Positions 44,554 through 57,400 of a DNA stretch of 64,000 nt are shown one piece after another. The translations under genes were made by a program, and so were the position numbers. This DNA comes from Didymella arachidicola (taxonomy: Eukaryota > Ascomycota > Dothideomycetes > Pleosporales > Didymellaceae), in assembly GCA_016630955.3 (NCBI GenBank), contig CM050001.1, positions 434,001 through 498,000 of the forward strand, given 5' to 3'. The first letter of the stretch is position 1. Every line of letters begins with the position of its first letter. The notes below the pieces were generated by a model that had not been told where the DNA came from, did not search any database, and saw only the letters and a program-made list of their open reading frames with translations.

Positions 44554-47500
44554 TATCGGTATGATGTTTTTGAGTATTTGATTGAGTGAGGAGTGGCGAT
44601 GAGGCAGCGACTGTGCAATGCTTCGTCCGACTTTGACAACAACGTTTGACAGCTTCTCCTTCTTTTTCACCGGCTCACAGCCGGTCAGCGTCAGACACAA
44701 CAGGGTGTCAGCAAACGCTGTTCAGTGCGAACAGACGTGAGATACAAGGAATCCTTTTATGATCCGCCAGTTGGGAAGGCGTGTCAAAGGTGACTTTTAT
44801 ACGTGACTCTGCAACACGAGTCACAAGAAGGCGCAGTAACTGAGGTGAGACAGGTGGTAGGTGGTGTTTGCCTAACGTCGACAGGTCGATAGGCAACAAT
44901 AGAAAGTTATGAATGGGGTGATCCTTGTGTCCAGAAATTCCTCCTCGAGATCACCGAGTATGGAAAGCAGATATGGAGGATTCGTGCAGGTCTATATAGA
45001 CGTCGACTGTTAAACAAAGATACCGCGCATGCAGCTGTGGCCAGGATACCCTACCTTAGCGGATCAGCACGGAAAGCTTGGTTCACTATCGACGAGAAAG
45101 GTAGGGATTCCAAGGCGCAGGGAGGAATGACAGGTCAAGTGGGTATTTGGGCCGAAGGGGTGTGGTGCGAGGGCCCAGCATTGGGTGCCAGATGACTAGT
45201 GGATATCGCACCTGCAGGCTGCATGCTCAAGTACACTGGCCACCAGACAGAGCAGCACGGAGAACTTGGCGTTGCTGCAAGTCATGTCGATCGAAGGTCC
45301 CACAAAATGCGCCCGTACTGTCTTTGCTGAAGGGCAAGCGCGAGTCGCGCAGCGAGACGCGCGCGAGGTAGAGGACGGGAATGGTAAGATCCATCGTGAG
45401 GACCAGCGCTAGCCCACTGTCGCTAAGTGCGGGGCACACACCTACATCGCGACATCTGATCAAGGACCGTCGCTCCCAGCCTCATTCTCACACACCTCCA
45501 CTTGCGCCCGTTTTGTCGATGCCTGTCATCCCAAAACGTTCACTTACAGCTCGCTTGTGGCTGTGACTACTGTGTATGCTGACAAGGCTTTGGACGCGTT
45601 ATTCACCCTGATCGATCTGGTTTGCGTGGCCTCCAAAAGGTTACGAATCCGCTCTCTGTCGCCTGACACGCAAGTAGCTGCCTACTCTCTGCCATTGTCG
45701 ACTAGAACGAGTCATCGAACATTCATACAGTAATAAGAAACCGGGTTGTAGTTTCGCTCCTGATGCGGTCGCAGCAGACCACAGCAATTTGCAAATCAAA
45801 GCGAGTTACAACATCGTTACAAGCATACCGACTATTATTTGGCCTGGTGTGGGGGGCGCTTGTCCCGGCAGAGTACCATATGATCGGATGTCGCAGAATT
45901 GCTCACCAATCGTCAGCCGCCTTTTACTGAATGGCCAGCCGAGGCGCTCCGACTGTCCTTTCAGGCCATTCGGAAGCTCTTTCTGACCACCTGTTCGTGC
46001 TAGCGCGGCTGAGTCTTGTCAGTAGGATTCACCATCCGGCAGGCTGAACCGACACATGACTGCGAACGCCATCAGCCTCCAACCTCAGCTTGCGACTTCC
46101 TGGTTTATTCGACGCCTTCAGAGATGGGATTAATTGGAACTTGCACGTTCTACTTTGGCTCGAGTCACCTGAGTCAGCACCCTATCGCTTTAAGGTCGTG
46201 TCACGTTGTGCCTGATGCGAACCTCCTGTTCGGTACACCCGACAGCCACTGTGACCAGATTGTACCACCTCCTTGTTTCCGATATGGAGGTGTTGAGATC
46301 CGGACCTCAGGCCTTTCGACTTACTATTTACCGCCATGCGCAGGTCTACCGCACCGCTCCTTACTGCGCTTTCGAGCTATCGGTGGCGAGTTCAGCATGA
46401 CTTGGCCATGATACTCAGCTCACCTCCTTGAACATGTACCAAGCCGGTGTGCCACACCGAAAGATTCACTGCTGATCAACCCCGGGGTGCCCCGTACAGA
46501 CTCCCCGCTTCCAAGCGATGCAACACTTGCATTGGCGCATTACTTCTTGGATACAAAGCAATTACGCCCGAGGTCGCTGTGGCGGGACGTTCACATTCGT
46601 ATCGCCTTTCTTCGAGCATTCACCGCTTCACACCGCTACTCGACAAATCGACGAATCACACACAGGGCCAGCCTTTAACTCGCTTACGGCCCGCTAGCTT
46701 ATAAAATGCTTGCCAGGGTCTCCCAACAGCCTCTCGACCATTCTGAAAACCACATCTACAAGAGTGCGGTGCTGGCGGGGCCGTGACGTCTGCACATCGT
46801 TACTAAGTACGATCTGAGGGTGCTCGGATCCTCTTCGGGCACTCGAAATCGTTCGGCGTTTTCTGACAAGGTCCCCAGTCCCTACCCGTCACATCAACTT
46901 GAACAACGCCGAACGGCTGAGGCTCACACCGCTCACGCAATAACACCGAGTGCCGCCAGACGTCGGATGTACTCGTCCCAAGACGTCTAACTGGCTTGCG
47001 GCCGCCAGCTACAGAATTAAGCCCCACCTGCCAGGCACACATCGATTTGTCAGGTCATGCCTTACTCACTCAACGATACGATTCAAGATACTGAACGAGA
47101 ATCTTCTCGGCGTCTCCACATACTTGTTGATCCTGCGGCGATTCTAGCTGCGTGCAGCAGCCATTCTACCGAGCGCTATGAATACTGCAGGTACCGTGAG
47201 GCTTTCACCGACTACGTCATTCGACAGAGGTCAAGGTGATTCGACTTGGTTCAACAAGCTGGAGCCGTCGAAATAGTGTCATACTGCCGGCTCCCACATG
47301 TACCGTCTCGGAATTAACGGCGGATCGACAGCATCCTGAGTTCTGGCGAGCTCGAGCTGATGAGGACAGGTATCTTACTAACAGGAAAAGAACAGTAGGG
47401 TGTTCTTGTGTGCTCCACTCGATTGTGGGATACTGCAGTAAGCATCTAGAATCTCGAACGGCGATGAGCGTGGCAAATGTAGTAACGATGTCTCAAAAGG

Positions 47501-48682
47501 CCATCAGAGGTGAAAGATCAGTACAGAAACACTTAGCAACCAAAGCGATATCAGAACACTGGACATTGTGAGACATGTACTCACGTGCGGTCATTCATAG
47601 GGAGTCACGGGAGCTACATATTTTCGATTGCTGTCCGATGGCTCGGCGTGCAACTGAAGCTCGATTTTGCGTTAGTGAGTGTGTTCGTCCTGGTTCCCTT
47701 GCCATAATCATGTGCTTGGGATCTTGCTCTTGATGCACTTTCAAGAGATCGGTACTTTATCGCCTTTTTCACTGGGATTTACTGCGGAAACTTGTGCGAT
47801 GGGGCAGTGATACTAGAAAAGCTCTTTGCGGATCATGGAAGATTCCAGCAAGAGCGCGTCGCACCATCATGCAAGGTCACATGACCCTCTCTAATCGTTG
47901 CACGTAGCTAGCTGCGTAAGTGTATAGCACCTTCAACTTACACTGACCTGATGCTATGGGCCCAGGGCTGCCTGTCTTCACTTTCATGAATCGATGCAAT
48001 TTTGTTCTATCACATCTCACAACTGGCACAATGCTTACTTTTAGGAGTTACAAGAATGCAGTCACCTTCTCTTTCCCGGGCCCCTTTTGCCTGCTCTTTT
48101 TTGCGTCTGTATTGATCTCAACTCCATTTTCGTACACAAAGTTGGAAATCACTGTTGCGTAAGGTGTGGTCCTCGGAGTCCGATTCTGCAGACTGTACGC
48201 GGCAGGAGATATGGACCTACCCTTTTGTGTAGTAGAGCCAATATAGACACGAATCCTTTCGAACATAGACGGCGCATATTCTGTGCCCTTGTGAGTGATC
48301 CTAGTAACCCACGCATATAGTGAACATGGATTGACCGCCTGCAACCACCATCAGTCCTCACGTTCTCACCGCCATCAGGTACCGCAAGATTCGATAGGAA
48401 TATTCTTGCTTGATTTATTATTGCCCTCTATGCGAATGCAATACAACTCACTATGAACTCGAAAAATCTGGGCGAGTTTCTGTTCTTCCAGCTTTGCAAA
48501 CTGTGAAGGAGCACACACCAAGCCTATATGGAACGGGATCATTAACACTGCAACCAATCAAAGCGCTTATGCGCCTGAGCATCATGTTGCCTAGATCTGA
48601 ATCATCAAACTCATTGACAAACGTCTCGTATATAAATCTCTAGGAAGATCGATGCCTCAATCCTGGTCGCTCCATTCTTCCC
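44554..48682. other. 4.1-kb gene-free stretch
   Basis: All open frames are short, none has a domain, and splice signals do not join them into a convincing gene. Base composition is near 50% GC, so it is not an AT-rich RIP desert. It may hold decayed sequence or a non-coding RNA that I cannot detect. Confidence 0.45.
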
Positions 48683-49626
48683 TCACCACTTATGGAAGGG
48701 CTGACGCTTACGGTACAAAGATGCGCTAGAACTAATACCTCCCGAGCCATCAACAACCTCGTTCTTCAGCACCTTATCGAGCGGGACAACAGTCGCGGTG
48801 AACGGTACATGCTTTCCCAGACCGAAGTCATCGTAAACCTCACCACCGTAGACCAGAAGTTTGTTCGGATAGTACTTGAAGATCTGGATAGCACGCGAGT
48901 ACACTGCACCAGCAGGCGTCGAATGCTCCTCCCATTTTTCAATATCGCCGCCGAAGGAGTTTGTGTACACAGCGCCCCGGTCCGCATCTGAGACGACGAT
49001 GGTACCATTGGGTCCGCCGAGCGAGCTCCAGACGACGTATGGGCTGGCATTTGGCACAGTCGAGTTATTGATGACGATGGGCCTACCCTTCTCATTCCCA
49101 AACTCCAGTGGCGAGTCAGCCATCACGTAGTTCACAGGGTAATTGCTGCCATACGAAGAGGAGTTGCCGATGGGGAGCTCGTGGACGAGGATCCACTTCT
49201 TCATGGGTGGGATATAGGCGACTACTGTCATGCCGGGGCGCGCGAGGTACTCATCGTAAGCGACGTCATTCACGACTGGGCCTCAGGTCTTCAGATCCGT
49301 GGATGTTTGGTGAGCGAGTTTTTGCCCGTGTGCGCACTAAAGCCCCAGCCATTGACTTGGTCTCGCAAGTCGGATATATACTCCCAGGTCGCGCCGCCAT
49401 CCTTGCTTTCGAAGATGGGAAAGTAGTTAGGCGAGTGGCCTGTCAGTGAGGCGGTGGCGATGATGGTGCCGTCTGTGAGCTCGGTGAATCGAGGATAAGT
49501 GATTGACTCAAGCCCACTGGTTTGGTAAATGGTGTTGTTCGTAAAATAACTGAATGGCTGGGGCCCGCAGGTCTGGGCGACGATGCCACCTCCAAGGGTA
49601 ATGACAGCAACGATTGTCGAAAGCAT
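48683..49626 (-). pseudogene. GH93-like exo-arabinanase/sialidase-fold gene with internal deletion
   Basis: The 5' part (ATG at 49626) encodes a signal peptide (MLSTIVAVITLGGGIVAQ) and the first blades of a BNR/sialidase-type propeller as in GH93 exo-1,5-alpha-L-arabinanases (ITYPRFTELTDGTIIATASL, YFPIFESKDGGATWEYISDL, VNGWGFSAHTG). It then hits TGA at 49291. The 3' part (frame ending at 48683) resumes in another frame with VNDVAYDEYLARPGMTVVAY, YVMADSPLEFGNEKGRPIVI, ASPYVVWSSLGGPNGTIVVS and AGAVYSRAIQIFKYYPNKLL. In intact relatives as I remember them, some 80-90 residues separate these blocks; here fewer than 10 remain. So ~250 bp is missing and the frame shifts across the junction. Catalytic function is probably lost. 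Family assignment is from memory. Confidence 0.7.
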
Positions 49627-50250
49627 CTTCGCAAGCCGCCCGCACGCCAGGCGAGAGTTGTGAGAGCATGGTCGCCATTTAAGCTTATTTGTAGGCTGGC
49701 CCTCTTCGGATCTTCTGCACTGGATCTGATGTTCTTTAGCCTCGACCCGAATCTCGCTTGTTTGCTTCCGCAGTTCTGCCACCGGAAGTCGGCTGCCTAT
49801 GTATACTGACGGCGTGGGAGCACAGTGTCTTGTCTTGAACGAAATCTCGGAACTGGAGACGGCAATCTTTGCGCAACTTGCTAGTCTTGCCCATACCGAT
49901 CGTTCGGACTGGCATTGTGTCTAGCTGAAGCAACAAATGTCGTCAATGCGAACGATGCTCGAGAGATTATGTTGATCTCACTCCGCAGCACGATAGAGTT
50001 TCCCCGCACAACGAGATCCGGGGTGTCCTACAGCTCGGCGCTGTTGCCGATCGTATGGAAGTGTATTGCACACTACGGAACGTCGATGTAGACACAAAGA
50101 GGTGACTGCCAGTGAATAGCCATTCAGCCGGTCAAGGCGTCCAAACATGGCCGATCGTTAACCTTGCGCTATTGAGCTCGTCCGGCTTTCGTCATGAGTT
50201 CGCAGGTATAGGATCGCAAGTGCTGGAGCTGGAAGCCGAGGTCATCTTAC
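49627..50250. other. Intergenic, no supported gene
   Basis: Upstream of the broken GH93-like gene and downstream of the histidine kinase. No feature recognised. Confidence 0.5.
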
Positions 50251-53200
50251 CTATCGGGCAGTGCTCGATCGCTCGATTAATTTACGTATCTTGTCCATGA
50301 GGTCTCGTACTTTGAATGGTTTCTGGACGACCTCATCCTAGCCCACAATCAGCATGTTTCTATATTCAGGATGCGAGAGATAATCACTGAGCCAGCTTCA
50401 ATTGCAGCGCTTATTTGTTCATCTCGGACATTTGCGGTCACTGCAATAACGGGGAGACGTTTCTGTACTCGGTCATCTCCACTATTTGGTCTACCGAGAA
50501 AACCCTTCCCGCGTGACTCTTTCTGCCGTATCAGGCGGGTTGCTGCCAGACCATCCAATACAGGCATCTGGACAACAAGGTCAGTGGATCTCAAATGTAT
50601 ACTCTGTGAGGTCCAGCCTCACCTCTGTGTCCATGAGCACAGCGTCGAAAGTCTTCTCGTCCAGGAGCTCTAGAGCTTCGCGCCCATGATTGGCGACGAG
50701 GACTGAACAACCTGCTCGTTGCAGTTGCTTGCTGAGGACTTGCTGGTTGACTATGTTGTCTTCTACCAGCAAGATGTGTAGTTGTTGCGTAGGAGGCTTA
50801 GTAGATTCCTTCGCTTTGATGGTACTCATCGGTTTCGTGTTGTCCGTGTCCCAGCGACGAACCTTCACGTAGAATCCGAAGGTCGTACCCTGCCCGGGTA
50901 CCGATACCACTCCGATCTCCCCACCTTGTTTCTCAGCAAGCTCTTTCGATATGTATAGCCCAAGACCACTGCCTCCATAAGTCACATGTGTCTTGATACT
51001 GGCTTGTGAAAATCGTTGAAAGGCTTTTGCGATGTCATTGCCGTCCATGCCAATCCCGGTATCCTGCACCGTGAAGTTGAGGAACAGCTCTTCTCCTGTC
51101 CCCCAATCTGTATCATTTATGTCAACGCTCGGCTTACCAACAGCCCAGATCATGTTTTCAGGAAAAAACTCGCGTGGATTCGACAAGGTGGCGCCGTAGG
51201 TAATGTTTAGAATTGGGTCGCTGGAAGCCTTGACAAACTTGATGGCATTTGTGAGCAGATTGATGAATATCTGTGTAACTCGAGACGGATCCATGGAAAC
51301 TCGAATGACAGAAAGGTCGGATATTGATGGCTCAGCGCGGATTCTACAGCGAATCGAGCTGCTTAAAAGTTCAGCCTCGAACATTCCCACAATAGACTTA
51401 ACCAGGCTCGAAGGTTCAACTGGTTCGGGTGTAATAGACAGCAATGTTGAGTCGAGTTTACTAAGCGTCAAGACATCGTCCAGGATACGTCTTTGATGTG
51501 TGGCGCATTGTAAGATGATTAAAGCATTCTGCTCATTCTCAGCAAAAAGCTTAGCATCTTCGGCTGAGATCTTAGCGGGATCAAGCTCCTCGATAGTAGC
51601 AACGATGGCGTCGGCACAGTGCATAATAGCACCCAGAGGATTTCTCATCTCATGGGAAACGACGTCAATGAAAGCTTCCTGTTGCTTCTTGGCTTCTCTT
51701 GCCTCCATTGCTGATCGAGCGTGGAACGCCTCTGTCCATTTCAATCGAGAGATATCAGTGGTGCAGGCCATTATTGACTTGACCTGACCTTCCGAGTCGA
51801 GGTAAGGAAATGCAAGAACTTGAAGAGAAGCCGGTACCTTCTCGCCCGTTGGCGCGGTGTACATTCGCTTCAGTCGAAGCTCGGCATTTACATGTCCCGC
51901 GCCTGAGAGGAGATCGTTCCAAACCGCCTGCACTTTTGGATGGTCTTCCTCGAGGTATGCATCGTAGAAGGCGTAGGGTGCTATCTGTGCATCCGCACTG
52001 CTCCCGAGAAGCTGGAAATAATGCTCGTTGGCCCAGAGCAGCTTGCCCTCGGTGGAAGCATGGCACATACCAACTGAGGTGTGACCGACGAGGTGGCGAA
52101 GCTGGAAATCGGAGAAGGCTAGGTCAGACTCAAGTTTCTCCCGATGGCTCTCAGCAAGTTCTGCTTCAGCAGCCGCAGCGAAAAGAGCTGACACCATGCG
52201 GTTCAAGTTGAGTGCGAACTGACGACAGATATCGTCAAACGGTCTGTAGGGGTTCAGACCGATCACTAGATAGCCAAAGATACGGTCAAGGTTTGGGATA
52301 GGTAATATGGCGATCTTTTTGGAAGGCACACCCCACCCCTGCCAAGACACAGAATGAAATCGCTCGTCAAGGTCAATGAAGAATGGGTCAGACCCTGCGT
52401 GCCGCAGATCAGGAACCAGGCCCGCGTTACTACAAAAGTCTGCGGTGGTTACAAGTAGTGGGTGTCCTTCAGGCAGCCCGATTTGTCGCTGCAATTCGAA
52501 CGTGGATGGCTCCGAGTCTCCTCTTAGCCGGTAGAGCATGGCTAGCGACACGTCATTCTTGTTCAACGTCAGTGTGGCAAAGATGTGATCGGTAACAGCA
52601 TCCACGGTTTGTGCGGGAACAGCAGCAAGCTTGTTCAACATGGATGTGCGACGGTCTGCGAGCTTCTGGTCGGTAACTTCAAACACTGGATTGCTGAGAG
52701 ATATAACGTCAGCCTTCAGTGTCATGGCAATGATAGTCTGCAGCATACTAGAAACCCAATGGACAATTCGAGGGTCCTATTGGAACAAATGATCCCGAAA
52801 AGAAGGCCTCCTCCTTCCAGCCATTGCGCTCTACAAGCAAGGGCGCTTCCGGTGTGACATTCTGCCCAACACCAGTTTTCTTGCTCTCTTCGAACAAGGA
52901 GCGGATATGGGTCCAGATCTCAGGGAGTATCTCTGCATAAGTCGATCCCATGAGTGCCGGGTGAACTTCTTGGCACACTTCCGAGAACGCCTCGTTGTAG
53001 ATGGCGACATAATCTGGTCCCCACCACAGGCAGGCGGCTCGCGGATCTGCAAATACAAAGTTTGTGAAGAGCTGTAATGTATGCTCCCATTCCTTGTATG
53101 GCCCGAGACCATTGCGGGTCCAGTCAGTATCGCGAAAGAGGCGCATGTGATCGCTTTCGCCGAGGTTCTGCGTCCAGTCGTAAGGAGCAATATCTGGCGC

Positions 53201-53272
53201 TTTTGCGGACTCACGCCGGCCATCGTCCGCCAGCAGCAGCAGCAAAGGCGGCTGCGGTACGCTTGCATCCAT
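50251..53272 (-). CDS. Hybrid histidine kinase with PAS, HisKA, HATPase and receiver domains
   Basis: Cytosolic sensor kinase of the fungal two-component phosphorelay (to Ypd1-type HPt and then response regulators). Model: complement(join(50251..50337, 50388..50567, 50623..52693, 52749..53272)), 953 aa. The N-terminal PAS-like region (about 45-175) has DPRAACLWWGPDYVAIYNEA. A GAF-like stretch follows (to ~370), then a second PAS near 400. Phospho-accepting His is in VVSHEMRNPLG (about residue 522). HATPase boxes are NLLTNAIKF, VQDTGIGMD and GGSGLGLYISKELAE. The receiver begins ILLVEDNIVNQ; its acceptor Asp lies in VLMDTEMPVLDG across intron 2, and the conserved Lys in VVQKPF in the last exon. 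No membrane segment. All key residues are intact. The specific signal and fungal HHK class are not clear to me. Confidence 0.92.
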
Positions 53273-53832
53273 AGAGCGCAGTCCTCCGTTGGATATATTT
53301 TGCGAGGAATTTGAATGGATACGGAATGTGCGCTTTGACAGAGTGAAGACGGACCCTTGGTCTGAGAACTAGCGCCGTTCACGGTAACCTCATAGACTGA
53401 TCGTGGTGCACAGCCATGCCATGACGCATAGCCGCCTCGCTGGCGCACTGCATTTCATCTTGATGCTGCACGAGGCAACCGACTGTAGTTTCGTCTGAAC
53501 GGCTTGACATCGAGTCAACTCCTCTCTACTTCTCATTGATACCCAGCAGGCAGTCGGCACGATCACGATCCCAGTTTGTGGAAGATCGGCGATGCAAGAT
53601 TCAGTCCGTGCACCCTCGATAATCACGCGCCGTAAGCTTTTCCTCTTGACGCGTTAATTAACGTAGTGACATACGCCTCAACCCGCACCTGCCAATACAA
53701 TTTCTTTAAAGTTGCTGGATTCGCAGCCTGATGTTAATCCAGGACCTCTAAAAACTGCAACCGCGCAATACACATGACCGTTACCCGTACCTATATCGCA
53801 GCAGAAATGCAAAAGGCAAGAAGTCAGGTCCA
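53273..53832. other. Intergenic, no supported gene
   Basis: Promoter side of the histidine kinase and 3' flank of the sugar transporter, both on the minus strand. Nothing else recognised. Confidence 0.5.
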
Positions 53833-55684
53833 TCAAACAGCGCGCTTCTCATCACCGGTCACTGCGATGTACTCGACGCCTTTGTCGTCTCCCTCGGAGT
53901 TCGCTAGCTTGTCGTCTGGCATGAACTCGAACACTTGGAAAGCAAGTTAGTCAAGAAGAAACAGAAGGAGGGGCTTTGCAACTTACGGTCGACCGCAGCA
54001 CCGCGGAACTTGCGCGCAGACGTCTTTTTCTTGAAAAGATAATCAATCTCGGCAAAGCTTCGATCTTTAGTCTCAGGCAAGAAGAAAAAGATCCAAATCA
54101 CCCAAATCAGGCAGAACCCGAAGTAGAACATGCCGGTCTTCGCACCCCAGTTCCACGCAGTGGGGTCGTCGTTGAGCATGCGCGGGTTGAGCTGCTGGAC
54201 AGCGATCTGGCCGCAGACGTAGAGCGCACGACCGATGACGATTGTCTGCGCGCGAACACGAGACGACGCCATCTCGCCTGCTATAACGTAGGTCGTTGGG
54301 CCGACAGAGATCTTGAATGCAATCTGGACGAAGATGAGGAACACGGCCACCGGGACGGCAACCTTTGAGCGTGATTTGATGGCAAAACCCAAAATACCAA
54401 CGATAAGCATGCAGAACCCAATGGATGCCGAGCCCCAGAGGTAGAAGGTGCGACGCCCAACCGTGCCCATGAGCGCAATGGCGATCGCGGTGGCGAAGAT
54501 GTTGACTGACTGAATGCCCATAGTATAGCTGAAGGCATCATCGGCGCTCATGCCAATCGCACGGAGCATCGTCGCGGCATAGTTAGTGATTGACTGGCCG
54601 TTGAAGATTTGGATGATCCAAGCCATGCTGACGATCAGGGTACGGCGCTTGTTCTCGCCACGGAAGCAGTCAGCATAGCTGGCGTTCTTTGCCTCTATCT
54701 TTTCCATCTCATTCGTATGTTTCATGAGAGCAAGAGTCTCACGCATTGTCTGCTCTGTGTAGTGTCCTGGGCGAGCCAAGCGGCGCAAGCTCTTCTCAGC
54801 CTCGTCAATCTTACCACGGCGAATAAGATACCAGGGCGACTCGGGCGCAAACCAGGCGACCAAGAAGAGAGGGGGAATCCAAATCCACTGGAGACCATAG
54901 GGAATCTGCCAGCCGGCGTCGCCTTTGATGCTGATTGTGCCTTTGAGCACGCCAGCGGCCAGGAAGGAACCTGTGGAAAAGTCAGGAAAGACACTAAGAT
55001 TCAGTCGAAAGAAAACCTACCTGCACCCCAGCACATAGACACCCAGGCAGTCAAGTAGCCACGCATGGCGGTAGGGGCGATCTCGGCAGCGTAAGCGGTG
55101 GTCAGGGTCTGGAAGATACCCCACGGGATACCGCACAAGATGTTGCCAACGAGCAACATCTCAACACTCTGTGAGAAAAAGAGAACGAATATCGTGGCTG
55201 CCATGAGCGTCATCCCGCCCTAGAATCATATTAGCGCATTTCCAGGTCGTGTGGACGTGAAAAGGCTCACCAAGTACACCCTGCGAGAACCATAGCGAGA
55301 CTGGAGCCAACCATTCATCAGGAGACCGACGATAGAACCAACGTTGTTACCAGCACCGATAATAGTCTGCCATTTGGTGGAGACGACCAATTCGCCCTTC
55401 ACATTGTAATCGTTGCCGAACTTTTGACGGTAGGCGGGGTGGGCGAAAAAGTTGTTGATAAGACCGACATCCATTCCCTCCATGACTAAAGCCAGAGACA
55501 AAAGCGAGGAATAGATGACGGCGGGTCGATAGCGCTTGAAGAGCTTCTTGCGTGGGAGGCTAGTTTCAGCTTCAGAACTCGCGGCAGCGGCCTCAACGAG
55601 CTGATGCTGCGTTGAGTGGATGCCATCGACGGAGCTTGGCCGTCGGGTCGCCTCCAGTTTCTCAGAGTCCTGCACTGTAGCCAT
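53833..55684 (-). CDS. MFS sugar transporter, alpha-glucoside permease-like
   Basis: Sugar:H+ symporter of the major facilitator superfamily in the plasma membrane. Model: complement(join(53833..53933, 53987..54970, 55021..55219, 55271..55684)), 565 aa, introns of 50-53 nt. Start is the ATG at 55684 (MATVQDSEKLEATRRPSSVD). About twelve membrane segments: first SLLSLALVMEGMDVGLINNFF, then the loop motif SRYGSRRVYL, IPWGIFQTLTTAYAAEIAPT, LQWIWIPPLFLVAWFAPESP and, at the C-terminal end, FLPETKDRSFAEIDYLFKK, which is the PETK signature of the sugar porter family. The TM7 region (WIIQIFNGQSITNYAATML) resembles maltose/alpha-glucoside permeases of fungi. The exact sugar is inference. The last exon encodes a short acidic tail. 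Confidence 0.92.
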
Positions 55685-57380
55685 TGTGACAACAACCAAG
55701 AAGAGAGGCTCTGTCAGCTAGTGAAGTGCTGCAGCGATACGATGAGGAGTTGCCGTGTGACTCAGCCAGTCGCCGCTGGTAAAGAGGAAAAAGGGCAAGG
55801 GATGAATCTGCGACGCCCCTGCAGTATGAGCATTAGGGATGTACATATATCGTATATTCGGCTACCGTTACCCCGAAAATGCTTGGAATCGAGCAGAAAA
55901 GCGAGCCAACATGGTCACGCCGAGAATAGGTAAGACCGCCACAAGAGCCAAGATGCGGGGCTGGCTCCCCATGGGGTAGATTGTGCCCGGCAACCGGGAC
56001 TAGCACGATGGGCGGCCAGAACGTGCCAAACCCAGAAGATACTTATTCCTTCCACAGGGAGTATACGAGCTCGTTGGTGGCGCTGGCCCATTGGCAACAG
56101 TGCTGGACTGCAGCAAACTCGACTTCTGATTGGCCCGAGCAAAGACTATCACGCATTCGCTAAGCGGATTGCGGAAAAACTCCAAAAGCACCTTGCGAGG
56201 CGAGAGAGTGATGGTCAGGGTAAGCTTGTAAAAGGGCGGGTGAATAGAAGGCGTCGCGACTGAAATGAGTGCAGGTGAATTCGGGAAAGGAAGCGACAGC
56301 GCGTAAGAACGCAACCTTACGGAAGGCCTGATCAGGAGTTTCACGTGATCATCAGCGCATCTGGTCGAGCCACATTCCGCTTATCATTTCGAAAAGCTGT
56401 GGCCAGGAAGCAGGTGACTGTGAAGGAGGCGCGGCTACCTTCGCGCAGATGAGTGGCAGGGATTTTAGCGAACCACTCCATCATAATAGACCTACGACTG
56501 ACGTCGAAGCGAAGTATGGTGTGCCAGTTCCCCTTGAAGCTGCGTCGCAACAACGCTCGCTTTGCTGAAATGGGGTCGCAAGAAGTCACACACGCCTCTC
56601 ACTTCTGGAATGATTCAGATGCCGCTCGGCGGAAGCATGGCTCGCGCCTAGTCAGTAAGATCTCTGCGCCTAGGAAGGATCACGCAGATACCGAATAATA
56701 CAACAAAGCCAATTACCGACAGAGATCCGGAGACCCCGGTCCAGGGGAGCGCTTGGCACCTGGGCAGTCAAGTGTCATTTGAGGATCACGCACAGCACCA
56801 CAGCACACGCCTTCCCGAAGCTTAATGTCACATTCTGTGCCCTTGCCAGACTGAGCTTTGAATGAAGGCAGCAGCACCGTAGAAAGTCAATGGAGTTTGT
56901 CTGTGATTCGATCGCGCATTTGAGAAGAAGAAGAACAGAAAGAAGACGCATGATGTAAGTGTTCTGGGGAAAGAAGCGATTGCATCTCGTCGCAGTAATT
57001 CCCTGATGGTTCGTGGAGTAAGAAATGCGTTCAGCTCCAACAACTTAGCTATGGGCTCTTTCAGCTGCCTGTCCCTGTACTGGCAGGCCGGATATTGAAT
57101 CTCACTGCAGCAGGTAGCCTGGAGCAGGCATAGTAAAAGGCTAAACAATATATGCTATATGTACAGGGGAGGCACACAAGCTCTCGACCGACTACTTTAA
57201 GCCAGGTGTTGTGCAAGCATATGCTCAGTATATTTGCGATGGCAGCATGAACACGGAAATCAACCAGATGAGCTCAGCAAAACTCACAGCAAAAGGAGTG
57301 CAGTTCATAAAAAGAATCCTTTTTGAAACAGTCCAGAAGGGCACATCCACGAATCGGCCCCGTTTTTGTTGGCAACAACG

Positions 57381-57400
57381 CCCCCCCCCCCCCCCCCCCC
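57381..57400. repeat. Poly-C tract, 20 bases
   Basis: Uninterrupted run of 20 C between CAACG and ACAGCC. Its true length may be uncertain because of sequencing. Confidence 0.9.

Noticed and set aside
50581..52746. A separate histidine kinase gene starting with MLQTIIAM at 52746
   Set aside because: That start lies inside an intron (52694-52748). Splicing 52749 to 52693 joins the N-terminal PAS region to the kinase in frame, as in related proteins.
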